The notes: generated from the letters alone by a model not told the origin. A DNA stretch of 64,000 nucleotides from a virus (IMGVR_UViG_3300028569_000021:29778-93777), one strand, 5' to 3'; shown: positions 1-9,204, counted from the first letter of the stretch. Numbers and translations are program-made.

Positions 1-10
1 GATAGTAAAA

Positions 11-199
11 ATGGAAGAATTTAAAAAATTTATTAACGATCCTAAGTCTGACTCTATTCAGGTAAAACTTCAAAACGCGTCTTGTGATTCTTTATTTGAA
101 AAAATTGCAAGCTCTGAACATAAGAGACTTTCCAGGGTTGCAATGGAGCTAAGTGGTATTATTGAAGCTTTTAGAGGTTATCAGAACGCAGGCGAATAA
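11..199 (+). CDS. Short hypothetical protein, possibly 5'-truncated
   Basis: This 62-residue protein is charged, with no recognisable domain. The frame has no stop between the left window edge and the first ATG, so the true start may lie outside. Its N-terminus has the Phe-Lys-Lys-Phe spacing of the packaging-type leaders seen elsewhere in the window, but lacks their hydrophobic-x-Glu end. The stop codon abuts the stop of the convergent primase gene. Function unknown. Confidence 0.5.
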   Translation: MEEFKKFINDPKSDSIQVKLQNASCDSLFEKIASSEHKRLSRVAMELSGIIEAFRGYQNAGE

Positions 200-1222
200 T
201 TACCCACTTGCAAGTAATTTACCTTTTAACCCGCTATAACTATTTTCTAAAATAATAGAAGCGTTAATACTATCTACATTATTATCACAACAGTAGTCAT
301 TTAAGTCTTTATATTTGCTCATTGTCTCTGGCCATATAAAAACTCTCTCACCTCTATCTAGTAATTTTTTTGTTTTTTGCCTACTAGTATTATCTAAGTG
401 CTGATTATCTAAAACCCATATTTTTTCATGTAGGGGGAAATTAAGAAATTGTCTTTCCTGAGTACTAGTAAAACTTTTATCACCTTCATTAATACCAGCA
501 ATCCCTACTCCGTTTTTAATAAACATTGCATCTATAGGCCCCTCAGTAATAAAAATATAGCTATAATCTTCATCAACGTTATTTGCTCCATATAGAGCTC
601 TCTCACAACTTACTTTAGAAAGATACTTTGCCCTATCATCACTAATTAATATCTTTCTACTTTGATACCATATGATTTTATTATTAAAATCTATAAATGG
701 TATTATTAGTCTATTGCAATGCACTCTATCATTAAGAGAGGTGTATAGAGCGTTAGATCTATTAATTGCCGTTTCAAGTCTTCTTTCCTTTATGAGATTT
801 AAACATGCTTGAACAACATTGTTACTTTTGTAATACTCTAATTGTCCCGGGTCAAACAGATTAATACTATCAGAAGGTAATACTGATGTATTTTCCTTGC
901 TGTCAGTACGCTTTTTAATTACTGTTTTGTGAATTAATTCAGGATAGCTATCCTCATCAAGCTCTTTTTTAATCTCTATATAAGTCAGACCTGAAACTCT
1001 TTGTATCCAAACATAAGGATTGCTAAACCATCCACAATTATGACAACAAACAGATTTTTTAGCTACTATATAATAACATCTTCGTTTTTTAAGCCAAGAA
1101 GACCCTTCGCGACATATAGGACAAGAACCCTGATACACTTTTTGCGCCCTATTATATGTAGGTTTACCACAATAACGGTAAAATTTTGAAGCAACGTAAT
1201 CTTCTGTTAGTTGTAATAACAC
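200..1222 (-). CDS. 61: DNA primase, T4 gp61 type
   Basis: Primase that lays RNA primers for lagging-strand synthesis with the gp41-type helicase. At 340 residues it matches the length of T4 gp61. An N-terminal zinc-ribbon pattern is visible (CPIC near residue 34 and CHNC near residue 60). A TOPRIM-like segment follows, with ITEGPIDAMF and a later WVLDNQ stretch. The reading starts at a GTG (1222). An AT-rich stretch upstream contains TTGATT and TATTAT elements. The family call is strong; detailed catalytic residues were not mapped. Confidence 0.85.
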   Translation of the reverse strand: MLLQLTEDYVASKFYRYCGKPTYNRAQKVYQGSCPICREGSSWLKKRRCYYIVAKKSVCCHNCGWFSNPYVWIQRVSGLTYIEIKKELDEDSYPELIHKTVIKKRTDSKENTSVLPSDSINLFDPGQLEYYKSNNVVQACLNLIKERRLETAINRSNALYTSLNDRVHCNRLIIPFIDFNNKIIWYQSRKILISDDRAKYLSKVSCERALYGANNVDEDYSYIFITEGPIDAMFIKNGVGIAGINEGDKSFTSTQERQFLNFPLHEKIWVLDNQHLDNTSRQKTKKLLDRGERVFIWPETMSKYKDLNDYCCDNNVDSINASIILENSYSGLKGKLLASG

Positions 1223-1253
1223 ATAATATATAATAAAATGTGTTATTTAAAAA

Positions 1254-1433
1254 TCAACTTTGTTTTAATTCTTCTACTTTAACTATACCTTTACGGATAA
1301 AAATTCCAGAAACTGGATCAATCCAATGTGCCTCTGTAATTATTCTATGACGATCTCTAATAGTTACAATTTTTGGCTCTATATATTGCCCGCTAATAGG
1401 GCTAATTATTCTCTTTGGAGTTACAGTTTCCAT
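1254..1433 (-). CDS. Small hypothetical protein, 59 residues
   Basis: An ATG at 1433 opens a 59-codon frame ending in TGA at 1254. It starts METVTPKRIISPISGQYIEP and ends in a charged EELKQS tail. It overlaps the last 32 bases of the upstream gene in the same direction, as is common in this gene-dense block, and it fills what would otherwise be a gap before the primase gene. The composition is balanced and not low-complexity, which favours a real gene. No family recognised. Confidence 0.6.
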   Translation of the reverse strand: METVTPKRIISPISGQYIEPKIVTIRDRHRIITEAHWIDPVSGIFIRKGIVKVEELKQS

Positions 1434-1716
1434 TTATATTATTTATACTTTTATACTCGTTTTCTACTACACAAAAGACTTTTTTAGGCAACCTCTCAAT
1501 AAAATCTATTATACCTCCTTGTATCCCTGTTTTAAAAGATTCAGCTGGTACCTGTCTTACAATTTTATCAGGCAGGGAAAAAAAATAATGTATACTGTCT
1601 TTACTTTCAAGAAAAATAAAGTATTCACCTGAATATGTACCTTTTAAAACGCAATAAATATTACCTGCTTCTAGGAAACTATGTTTTTTAGATAAAGTTT
1701 TTAAAAATTTTAACAT
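1402..1716 (-). CDS. Hypothetical protein, 104 residues
   Basis: Unrecognised protein with alternating hydrophobic strands (around YCVLKGTYSGEYFIFLES) that suggest a small beta-rich fold, and an Asn-rich tail. Its start overlaps the end of the upstream sugar-nucleotide reductase gene by 29 bases, and its end overlaps the next small gene, so it lies in one tightly packed transcription unit. No signal peptide or membrane segment. Confidence 0.6.
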   Translation of the reverse strand: MLKFLKTLSKKHSFLEAGNIYCVLKGTYSGEYFIFLESKDSIHYFFSLPDKIVRQVPAESFKTGIQGGIIDFIERLPKKVFCVVENEYKSINNINGNCNSKENN

Positions 1717-2551
1717 CTCTCTCTATTGACTCGTACGAATTTGGCAAAGATAAATTAAGACTTTCTATTTTTTTTGTACTAAGCGTGCAGTTGCTTCTTT
1801 TTGCCTTAGTATTAAGCATAGATGTTTCAATAAAATTCCAATTTTTGTTCTCTATACAGTTTTGCTTCATTATATCAACAACTTCTTTTGATGTTATAGG
1901 AGATTTATTAACTACATTATATATACCACCGGGTATATCTCTTAAAATAAATAAAAATCTAAACAAAAAATTATTTAAATCTGTCACACTTGTAACACTG
2001 TTCTTTTCACTAATAAGATTATCATAATTTAATATTTTTGTAAGATAATTTTTAGAAACGTTTTTAAATGTAAAAGGTATTCTTATCCTCAATATATATA
2101 CACAGTAATTATCTAAAAGAATTTCACTTGCGTGTTTACATTTACTGTAAAAACTGCTATCATTAGAATATAATCCAAAGTTTGGCTCGTCTTCCTCTGT
2201 GTAATCTTTATCTTGTCCATTATATATACAGCCGCTACCAACTTGAAGTACGGGCAATTTAAAGTCATTAGATACTTTAACTATATTAGTAGTATCTATT
2301 ACGTTTCTCTTCCAGCACTCCTGTTTATTAATCTCACACCCATCAACATTCGGTGTGCCTGTATAGCCTGAAGTATTAATAACACAATGAAATCTCTTTG
2401 AATTATTATCTAAAAATTCAGCTAGTTTTTCTGTATTAGTATAATCAAGCATAGATTTCGAATAAATTTCATATTCAAGATCCACTTCATTAAAAAAACT
2501 AGATAAATTACTACCAATAAAACCCTTACCTAATACTAATACCGTTTTCAT
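1688..2551 (-). CDS. NAD(P)-dependent sugar-nucleotide reductase/epimerase (RmlD-like)
   Basis: Extended short-chain dehydrogenase fold. The N-terminus has the dinucleotide motif GKGFIG (residues 8-13). A central SGCIYNG stretch is followed by YSKCK, which gives the YxxxK catalytic pair. At 287 residues it fits dTDP-4-dehydrorhamnose reductases and related enzymes. It probably makes a deoxysugar nucleotide for the glycosyltransferases in this window, although it sits in the replication block. Its start overlaps the stop of the upstream gene (ATGA type). The exact substrate cannot be told. Confidence 0.75.
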   Translation of the reverse strand: MKTVLVLGKGFIGSNLSSFFNEVDLEYEIYSKSMLDYTNTEKLAEFLDNNSKRFHCVINTSGYTGTPNVDGCEINKQECWKRNVIDTTNIVKVSNDFKLPVLQVGSGCIYNGQDKDYTEEDEPNFGLYSNDSSFYSKCKHASEILLDNYCVYILRIRIPFTFKNVSKNYLTKILNYDNLISEKNSVTSVTDLNNFLFRFLFILRDIPGGIYNVVNKSPITSKEVVDIMKQNCIENKNWNFIETSMLNTKAKRSNCTLSTKKIESLNLSLPNSYESIERDVKIFKNFI

Positions 2552-2832
2552 TCAAAAGAATTATTATTAAAAATAAATTTGTTAATAGCTGTTGAGATAG
2601 CATCAGCTTCTAGCTGAGATGAAGCTTGAATAATATTAACAGGTTGTCCTTTAACATCATATCCAATAAGCATAAAGGGACCTAGGTATTCAGAAATATA
2701 ACCTGATAATCTATTAACTAAATCCTCCCTACTCTTAATAAAAGTTGCCTGTTTAAAAACATACTCTCTCATGGCACTCTCAAGTAATTCTTCTATTTGT
2801 GCGCGTTCTGGAGAATTTAGTTTTTTATCCAT
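2548..2832 (-). CDS. Hypothetical protein in the clamp operon
   Basis: The frame is open to an ATG at 2877, but that start would overlap the upstream gene by 44 bases. The ATG at 2832 follows the upstream stop by one base and is preferred, giving 94 residues. The protein is mostly helical (LLESAMREYVFKQATF) followed by a strand-rich part, LIGYDVKGQPV. Not recognised. Position next to the clamp gene suggests a replication-linked role, but this is inference only. Confidence 0.6.
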   Translation of the reverse strand: MDKKLNSPERAQIEELLESAMREYVFKQATFIKSREDLVNRLSGYISEYLGPFMLIGYDVKGQPVNIIQASSQLEADAISTAINKFIFNNNSFE

Positions 2833-2833
2833 T

Positions 2834-3235
2834 TTACTTTTCTGCTGTTTCCTGGGCTTGTTCGGTTCCTCGTTCATTAATATCTTCCTTTCTTCTTACA
2901 GGTGACATGTAATATGGTGATGTCTTTGCATCATTGTTTACTCCATGTCTAATTAGATAGCTAATAACAACCTCAATGCTTTCTGTTTTTAAGATAAAAT
3001 TTTTAGGAAATCTAACGCCACCGTCATTGACTTCAAACATTACATCACCGTTAAAATTCTTATTACTAAAACAAGTTACAAACGTGGAAGACTTACCTGG
3101 GTCAACTAATATAGTCCATCTTCTTGGATCTTGAATACTATAGCCGTTAAAAAGTTTTAAGACAATAAATCCGTTATCTCTTAATCTTTTACAAAAATAG
3201 GCCGGTGTTTTGATGGAATTTTTTGGTTTTTTCAT
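2834..3235 (-). CDS. Hypothetical protein upstream-coupled to the sliding clamp
   Basis: 133 residues with an N-terminal patch KTPAYFCKRLRDNGFIVLKL and a strand-rich middle; the tail is polar and disordered-looking. Its start overlaps the clamp stop (ATG/TGA type overlap), so translation is probably coupled to the clamp. The slot could correspond to the small regulators found near gp45 in T4 relatives, but I see no convincing RegA or gp62 similarity. Function unknown. Confidence 0.6.
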   Translation of the reverse strand: MKKPKNSIKTPAYFCKRLRDNGFIVLKLFNGYSIQDPRRWTILVDPGKSSTFVTCFSNKNFNGDVMFEVNDGGVRFPKNFILKTESIEVVISYLIRHGVNNDAKTSPYYMSPVRRKEDINERGTEQAQETAEK

Positions 3236-3963
3236 TTTGTAAGTGCAGAGACGATGTATTTAGACTTAACTGTATTATTTTCAAATACAAAAAGTATAAC
3301 CCCTAATTTAGAAGATATTTTGCAGCTCAATGTATTAAATTTACTTGAACTCAGGGTACGAAAAATTTCAAAATTTAAACAAAGATCTTTAATTTCTTTG
3401 CCTTGAAAATTATCAGAAACGTTAATTTCAAAACAATCAATATTAAATTTTGTTTTATCAGTTAAATTACCTTTCAATAAATTACCGGTAGAAGTAATGT
3501 AAATTTTATTAGAATCTGATGAGAAAGTACTACCTTTTATAAGGTCATTAAGAGCCCTGTCTGTAACAGTAAAAGTACAATCAAATTCTAGGTCCTCTAG
3601 CTTTTGAACGTTAATTTTTGGTTGTGTAATGATACCGTCTTCGAAAAGATGATACTTAAATTGAATGTTATTGTCAGAGTAATTAATATTATTATTCTTA
3701 ATATTAAACACTATATCTTCTTCGTCAATACAATCAAAAGCTCTAATAAGCTTTTTTATATCTCCTACATTCAAGGTAAGTGTATCTACACAATCTTCTG
3801 TCTTAATATTTAACTGAGTTGCTAAGATAATTGAACTATCAGGTGAGCATGTTACGCAACTGATAAAATTGCTACCTGCTTTAATTACCGCACTGTCAGA
3901 AATTTTACCAATTTGTTCAAGAAAGTTTCTCTTGAATTGTTGATTGTTAATAAAGATTCGCAT
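3232..3963 (-). CDS. 45: Sliding clamp, T4 gp45 type
   Basis: Processivity clamp for the polymerase and, in T4, the mobile activator of late transcription with gp55. The 243-residue length and repeated beta-alpha-beta layout fit the trimeric gp45 family (T4 gp45 is 228 residues). It sits between the single-strand binding protein and small coupled genes, as part of the replication block. The matching clamp loader (gp44/62) is not in this window. The call rests on overall pattern and context, since clamps have no short signature motif. Confidence 0.75.
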   Translation of the reverse strand: MRIFINNQQFKRNFLEQIGKISDSAVIKAGSNFISCVTCSPDSSIILATQLNIKTEDCVDTLTLNVGDIKKLIRAFDCIDEEDIVFNIKNNNINYSDNNIQFKYHLFEDGIITQPKINVQKLEDLEFDCTFTVTDRALNDLIKGSTFSSDSNKIYITSTGNLLKGNLTDKTKFNIDCFEINVSDNFQGKEIKDLCLNFEIFRTLSSSKFNTLSCKISSKLGVILFVFENNTVKSKYIVSALTK

Positions 3964-3970
3964 GTATTAA

Positions 3971-4432
3971 TTAGTTTTTTTTTGTACTTAATTCTTTGTA
4001 AAGTAGGTCAATTTTTTCTTGTAAATTTTTAATATTTTTGTTTATATTTTTAAGTTCACATTGAAGATCTTCTGGTGTAATTTTTTTATAAAAATCAAAC
4101 TCTAGTTGATTAGGATCGTAATTAACCGTTGCTTGAGATTGTTCAGACAGATTTGTAGATATATTAGTTACTGCATGCAATTGCGGTTGAGACAAGCCCT
4201 GTAGCACTGGCTGTTGAGTTACAACAGGTGCTACAGGGGTAAAAGCAGTATTAAATTCATTAACCATTCTGTTGACATCAAGCCTTAGACCTGATACATT
4301 GCCACCACTACCTACAATATTTTTATCTATATCCTTCATCTCTGCAGTAGTCATACCTAACAACCTCAGAGCCATAATTCTAGGATCTGCAGGAAGGGTT
4401 TCTACTTCAAGAGGGTCAATGCTTTGATTCAT
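3971..4432 (-). CDS. Hypothetical protein with a clamp-binding-like motif
   Basis: 153 residues. The N-terminal part is helical (PRIMALRLLGMTTAEMKDI), the middle is Gln/Thr/Val-rich and disordered-looking, and the C-terminus is a strong coiled coil (KNINKNIKNLQEKIDLLYKE). Between them is the peptide NQLEFDFY, which resembles hydrophobic clamp-binding peptides. It lies directly between the clamp and gp32-type genes, 7 bases upstream of the clamp start. It could be a clamp-tethered replication or transcription accessory protein; no family is recognised. Confidence 0.6.
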   Translation of the reverse strand: MNQSIDPLEVETLPADPRIMALRLLGMTTAEMKDIDKNIVGSGGNVSGLRLDVNRMVNEFNTAFTPVAPVVTQQPVLQGLSQPQLHAVTNISTNLSEQSQATVNYDPNQLEFDFYKKITPEDLQCELKNINKNIKNLQEKIDLLYKELSTKKN

Positions 4433-4440
4433 ATTATTTC

Positions 4441-5325
4441 TTAAAGATCATCAAAACCGTTAAGCAGTTCATTAATTTTATTTTCATCAATAAAGCTATC
4501 CACACTGCTCGAATCATCCTTAACTTCATTCTTAATTACTGGCTTAGGTGTATCTACTACAGCAGAAACTTGAGATCTTACTTCCGGAGTACTACTTGAC
4601 TTAAGGGAAGAGCTATTAGTACAATAAAAATGCTCATCGAGAAGAGCTTGAATTTCATCAAAACTCTTAACAGCAAGTACTGCAGTGAGGTCATTAGTAC
4701 TATCATATATGGTATTAATCTTATCGTCAGTAAGTCCTTCAATAGCTTTAGGAAGTGAAAATTTACTACTTACGTAAGTTGGATATTCGCCTTGTTTTTC
4801 TGCCTTAATAATAAAGTTACACCCATTAGGAGACATATCAAAAATTCTTGGACCGAAATCTTCTGAGCCTTCCCCTTCCATTGCATCAACAATAATTTTA
4901 TGAAGCTGCTTACCGTAACGAATAATCATAATCTTATTTTCGTTTTCTGAATTACTAGGATCTTTTACGATATAAGCATTGACAAGCCACTTCTCACTAC
5001 GCATTACCGAAGATGCACGACTCTTGAGGTCTTCGGTCTCACTATCATTACGCATAATGCGATATTTTGCCTCTAACACAGGGTCTCTTTCACCGAAAGT
5101 AGAAGGACTAACGTAGCTAATATACTGACCAGTAGAAAATGAAGTCCAACCTACCGAATAGTAGTGAAAGAAGGACTTATCTGGGGTTTTAATATTAGGT
5201 AGGAGCCTAACTGTGTAGTTATTACCTGGGGTAAGCTTAAGAATATCCTTATAGGATGAGTTCTGAGTATTTTTTTGAAGTGCGCTTTTAATGCTTTCAA
5301 ACATCGATGGTGTGAATTTATTCAT
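4441..5325 (-). CDS. 32: Single-stranded DNA-binding protein, T4 gp32 type
   Basis: Coats single-stranded DNA in replication and recombination and works with UvsX/UvsY. The layout fits gp32: a basic N-terminus, an OB-fold core rich in aromatic residues (FFHYYSVGW, WLVNAYIVKD), then a Ser-rich linker and an acidic tail ending NELLNGFDDL. At 294 residues it is close to T4 gp32 (301). The His/Cys zinc ligands of T4 gp32 are not visible in the core, so the structural zinc seems lost. AT-rich sequence upstream of the ATG could hold a promoter. Confidence 0.85.
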   Translation of the reverse strand: MNKFTPSMFESIKSALQKNTQNSSYKDILKLTPGNNYTVRLLPNIKTPDKSFFHYYSVGWTSFSTGQYISYVSPSTFGERDPVLEAKYRIMRNDSETEDLKSRASSVMRSEKWLVNAYIVKDPSNSENENKIMIIRYGKQLHKIIVDAMEGEGSEDFGPRIFDMSPNGCNFIIKAEKQGEYPTYVSSKFSLPKAIEGLTDDKINTIYDSTNDLTAVLAVKSFDEIQALLDEHFYCTNSSSLKSSSTPEVRSQVSAVVDTPKPVIKNEVKDDSSSVDSFIDENKINELLNGFDDL

Positions 5326-5355
5326 ATAATTAATGTATAGTATTTTTGTTAATAA

Positions 5356-6018
5356 TCAAGTTGTTTTTTGTTGTATTTTTTGTTCTATTATTTTTAATCC
5401 TGTTATTGCTATATTTTTTGTTGTTTTTGATGAGTAAAATTTTGTTCTAAAAAATGAAATTCTTGAAGCTAAATCGTTTAAAATAAACTTTAGAATGGAA
5501 TAATCAATACTAGAATAAACTTTATCAAATTCTTTAAATGGAAATAAGTTGTATATGGATATGTTTTTTTCTTTTAAATGTACTACAAAACTATTAACAT
5601 TTGCACCTGGTTCCTTATATTTTAAGTAATCAGATAAATTAATTTGTTTAGTAATGCAAAATTTTTTAATAAAATTGATACCTCTAAGAACTGCTTCTTG
5701 TTGAACCTCGCAATCAGGTTCTAAATTCTTTTTTTTATCACAGAATAAATTATATACCTTTACTGCCGTCATGGAGTTATAAAAATCCAAGTCATAAAAT
5801 CCTTCTTCCTCATATACTTCATATGGAGCTGTAAAATAATCTTCTACATTTACAATATAATTACGGTCAAAAAAGCTTTTTAATTTAATTAAAAGATTAT
5901 AATGTTTATGATTTTCAAAGTCTTCCCAATTAGATCTAAGCTTATAAGGCTTATCCTGCTTTTTTCTGGATATTCTCAAAAAGGTATTGTAAAGTTCCTG
6001 TATATTAGTATCTCTCAT
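5356..6018 (-). CDS. Hypothetical protein between gp32 and helicase genes; possible helicase loader
   Basis: 220 residues, rich in Lys, Tyr and Phe, with conserved-looking segments KLRSNWEDFENHKHYN and FYDLDFYNSMTAVKVY. In T4 the helicase loader gp59 (217 residues) is encoded beside gp32. Here the size and the place between the gp32 and gp41 genes match, but I cannot show sequence similarity, so the function is a guess from position. It overlaps the next gene by 4 bases (ATGA). Confidence 0.6.
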   Translation of the reverse strand: MRDTNIQELYNTFLRISRKKQDKPYKLRSNWEDFENHKHYNLLIKLKSFFDRNYIVNVEDYFTAPYEVYEEEGFYDLDFYNSMTAVKVYNLFCDKKKNLEPDCEVQQEAVLRGINFIKKFCITKQINLSDYLKYKEPGANVNSFVVHLKEKNISIYNLFPFKEFDKVYSSIDYSILKFILNDLASRISFFRTKFYSSKTTKNIAITGLKIIEQKIQQKTT

Positions 6019-6293
6019 TTAAAAACACTCTTACCTTTTAGGTTATTAAGATATTTCATTATATACTTACTTTTGTAAAGTACAGGGTCAAATTCAAGAA
6101 ATATTTTTATAGCTTCAAAATCAGTATATATAGAGAGTAGTTCTTTAAAAAAATCTCTAACTTTTTTATTCTGTAGATACAGAAGTAGAATGTTAGCTGT
6201 ATTAAATTTTTTATTTCTAGTGAGACACATATAGCTACAAAACACTCTAAAGAGATGATTGTTTTCTCTATATTCTAATTCTTTATTAATCAT
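6015..6293 (-). CDS. Hypothetical protein, 92 residues
   Basis: Small basic, aromatic-rich helical protein (FRVFCSYMCLTRNKKFN, LLLYLQNKKVRDFF). Both ends overlap neighbours by 4 bases, so it is translationally coupled within the DHH phosphoesterase - gp59-position unit. Not recognised. Confidence 0.6.
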   Translation of the reverse strand: MINKELEYRENNHLFRVFCSYMCLTRNKKFNTANILLLYLQNKKVRDFFKELLSIYTDFEAIKIFLEFDPVLYKSKYIMKYLNNLKGKSVFK

Positions 6294-7195
6294 ATAAATC
6301 TATCCATTTGGTTAAGGAGTTTACTAAATTCAAGAAACTCTTGAGTTATCAGACCGCCTGCTGCAGCCTCATGTCCTCCGCCCTTGCATATTCTTGAAGC
6401 CAGTTTACTTACATCAATAATACTGTCCTTGCTTCTTCTAAAACTTACAGTCTCAGTCCTCGGATTAACTATAATTCCGACCTCACTCTTTGTTAAATTT
6501 AAAATTTCATAAGCAAATTCGTTAATGCAAAAATCGGCCATAACAGAGCAAACCTTAACTTCCCTTTTACCAAAAGTTATACCTGCAGAGTAAATTGGAG
6601 TTATTTCTAAATGCTTTTTGATCTTATTTTTGTAAAACAATATTATTTTATGTTCATCATTAGTAAAGGGTATAAATCCGTTATAATATTTTTCGGCAAA
6701 TTTTTCTAATCGATTACCCTGAAGGTTCCAAAAAAGGGTATTTAAACCTACAGAGAGGTCTTTATTTTTTAAAGTATAGCTATCATAATCATGCCCTATA
6801 GAAACTAATAATTTTTTATTTTGATCTAGATCTCTATTATATTTTTCTTTTAATTTTTTATATAAAAACTTGCATGCGCTACCTTCATTCTCTATGAATA
6901 CTTTTGCATGTTTAAATTGATAGGTACAATTAATGCTGCCTAGATGATGATCAAAAATAGTTATATTTGGTTTATCATATAATTCAGGTGTTCTAGAAAT
7001 ATCAATATCTAAAATATAAACTCTACTATAATTATTAATATCATTATTATTTAAAAATTGTTCAAGGTCTTTCTTTAAATTTTTTTCTGTGGTAACTGTA
7101 ACATTTAATTTTTTTTCCATGAACCAGCACGATGTTAAATAGCATACTGCACCATCTAAATCTGCGTCAGTGAAGACATGTATTCCTTTACTCAT
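6290..7195 (-). CDS. DHH/DHHA1 family phosphoesterase (RecJ/NrnA-like)
   Basis: Predicted metal-dependent nuclease or nano-RNase/phosphoesterase. Motifs in order: DADLDGAV near residue 11, the ILDID strand, FDHH (giving the family its name) near residue 80, GHDYDS, and the C-terminal DHHA1 glycine motif CKGGGHEAAAGG. At 301 residues it fits the NrnA-like size better than full RecJ. Placed between helicase and gp32-side genes, it may trim DNA or recycle short oligonucleotides during replication. The substrate is not determined. Confidence 0.85.
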   Translation of the reverse strand: MSKGIHVFTDADLDGAVCYLTSCWFMEKKLNVTVTTEKNLKKDLEQFLNNNDINNYSRVYILDIDISRTPELYDKPNITIFDHHLGSINCTYQFKHAKVFIENEGSACKFLYKKLKEKYNRDLDQNKKLLVSIGHDYDSYTLKNKDLSVGLNTLFWNLQGNRLEKFAEKYYNGFIPFTNDEHKIILFYKNKIKKHLEITPIYSAGITFGKREVKVCSVMADFCINEFAYEILNLTKSEVGIIVNPRTETVSFRRSKDSIIDVSKLASRICKGGGHEAAAGGLITQEFLEFSKLLNQMDRFI

Positions 7196-7219
7196 TACCG
7201 TACTTAGTTTATAATATTG

Positions 7220-8545
7220 TTAATCAACTAATTGACTAATGGACCTTGAGAAGTCCAATGTTTCTGCTGTACCTGTAATAATATCGTCTTCATTAATAGT
7301 AAGAGTGTGATAATCAATTCTAAGAGGTATAAAACCATGATTAGGTCCAAATCTATTCTTAACTATACCTAGATTTACTATACCTAACTCCTTATCCTCA
7401 TCTCTTTGCCATATGCTAAAAATAGCATCTGCAGTTGCTGCTAATCCAGTACTTTCAGATATAGTTTCTAGACCCGGTTGATCCATTCCGTATCCTGATC
7501 TATTAATTTGTGTTGCGCTAATTACAGGACAATTAAATTCATAACTCATAGCTCTAACTTTTTCGGAAATATTTTTAATTCGTTCATAACTATTATTACC
7601 AACAGGGGAGTTAAGCAGATTAATATAATCCAATACAATAGCATCAGGTCTAAAGCCAGACTGTACAATCTTTTTAATAAAAGCACTTACTTGACCTGGG
7701 CTAATTGTTGAGGGTGGAAATTCTTTAATGAGTACTGCAGACTTTTTATCTTTTTCTCTCGTCTCAATAAGAAGTTGCTTAAGAGTCTGACTATCTGCTC
7801 TTAGATTACTCATAGGGATTTTAGTAATAGAAGAAGCCAAGCGCTTTGCATACATTATTTCAGACATCTCAAAGGTGAGTAGCAATACTTTCTTACCTTT
7901 GAGTGCAATATTGGTAGCAATATTACCTAAAAATATACTCTTACCTACATTTGTTTCACCCATAAACAAATACAGAGACCTACCATTCTCAAAAAACCCC
8001 CCTCCTAGCTTTTCATCGAGCCACTTCCAGCCAGAAGAAATAACAGGTTCGTCCCTATTAAGTTCTTTAATAAAATAATCTACATCATGAAGCAGATTAG
8101 TACCTTGGCTTGTTGATAGATCGATATTAACAGCTTTTTCTATTTTCTGCAGAAGCTTATTAGTATCTAAGTTTTTTGAATCTAACTTATCAGCTGCTTC
8201 TAAGAGAGTATTAAAAACATGCCTCTCTTTCAAGAAAACTTCCGTATTACTATATAGCTCTTCTTTATTAAATCTTTTGTCTATATCTACTAATTTAGAC
8301 AGTACGGTTTTAAAACTTTGCTTTAGATTATCATCGCTTAAATATGCTTTAATTTCAGTATTGGTAGGTAAACATCCCCTATCTTTAAAGAAATCAGTAA
8401 GAATACTAATGACAGACTTAATATCTTTGTTTTTAAATATAGCAGGTGTAATATAATCACATACACTTGAAATATACGAACTATCTACAAGACAATTGTA
8501 GAAGATGATATGCTCATAAAGCTCTTGATCTATTTGTTTTTCCAC
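7220..8545 (-). CDS. 41: Replicative DNA helicase, T4 gp41 / DnaB type
   Basis: Hexameric helicase that unwinds the fork with the primase. 441 residues: an N-terminal helical domain (about 1-140), then a RecA-like core with Walker A GETNVGKS at 196-203, a Walker B region ending in AIVLDYINLL, and a DnaB-type SATQINRSGYG stretch after it. Its start overlaps the end of the upstream glycosyltransferase gene by 16 bases. Intact; no sign of an intein. Confidence 0.9.
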   Translation of the reverse strand: MEKQIDQELYEHIIFYNCLVDSSYISSVCDYITPAIFKNKDIKSVISILTDFFKDRGCLPTNTEIKAYLSDDNLKQSFKTVLSKLVDIDKRFNKEELYSNTEVFLKERHVFNTLLEAADKLDSKNLDTNKLLQKIEKAVNIDLSTSQGTNLLHDVDYFIKELNRDEPVISSGWKWLDEKLGGGFFENGRSLYLFMGETNVGKSIFLGNIATNIALKGKKVLLLTFEMSEIMYAKRLASSITKIPMSNLRADSQTLKQLLIETREKDKKSAVLIKEFPPSTISPGQVSAFIKKIVQSGFRPDAIVLDYINLLNSPVGNNSYERIKNISEKVRAMSYEFNCPVISATQINRSGYGMDQPGLETISESTGLAATADAIFSIWQRDEDKELGIVNLGIVKNRFGPNHGFIPLRIDYHTLTINEDDIITGTAETLDFSRSISQLVD

Positions 8546-9204
8546 TTTTTAATAAAATTATCGTTACTGACATTCCAACTCGAGTTAAAATCCTTTAAAC
8601 CAGGTGATTTATGGTTTATAAGAATTGGCCACACACCTATTTTAAGTGAACTTTTGTTACATTGCAAGCTAAAGTCAATATCATAGTGATGAAATTTAAA
8701 ATCTTCATCAAATTTAATATTAGAGTCAATAATCTTCTGTAAATTTATAGCCATAAAAACCCCGTCTATAATAGCCACTCTTGATGGGGTAGGGCCAAAG
8801 GAAGTAACATAGAAAGAGTCACTTGCTTCATCTATAGGATGACCTGCAATACCTCTAAAGTTTTTTTTATCCCCTGCCATCCAGTGCCATAGATTCCTTT
8901 CTATAATTTTTGGATTTACACAACCTGCAACTCCTAAGACATCATAAGTTTTTAAACCTTGCTCTACTTGAGAAAATACATCATTATTGATAATTTGAAC
9001 ATCATCATGACAAAATATTAATGTGTTTATTTTAGGCTGTTCTTTGTATTTTTCTATGCACTCATTATAGAATTGACTCAGTCCTTTCTTACCATCATTA
9101 TGTTGTTCAAAGCAAATATTACATATATTATTTTTTAAAGTAGATTTGTAAAGAATAGTATCAAAGAAATTATTTTTTGTAATGCTACAAATTACTGTAT
9201 TCAT
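8530..9204 (-). CDS. Glycosyltransferase-like protein (family 2 fold)
   Basis: 224 residues. The N-terminus resembles small GT-A enzymes: strand, then LIFCHDDVQI with an acidic pair as the nucleotide-sugar metal site, and a later GVFMAINL and HHYDIDFSLQC segment typical of the acceptor side. It may glycosylate phage DNA or a virion protein. A sigma70-like promoter can be read directly upstream: TTGAAT, 16 bases, TATAAT, with the ATG only 6 bases after the -10. It starts the long minus-strand replication unit containing the helicase. Confidence 0.7.
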   Translation of the reverse strand: MNTVICSITKNNFFDTILYKSTLKNNICNICFEQHNDGKKGLSQFYNECIEKYKEQPKINTLIFCHDDVQIINNDVFSQVEQGLKTYDVLGVAGCVNPKIIERNLWHWMAGDKKNFRGIAGHPIDEASDSFYVTSFGPTPSRVAIIDGVFMAINLQKIIDSNIKFDEDFKFHHYDIDFSLQCNKSSLKIGVWPILINHKSPGLKDFNSSWNVSNDNFIKKWKNK

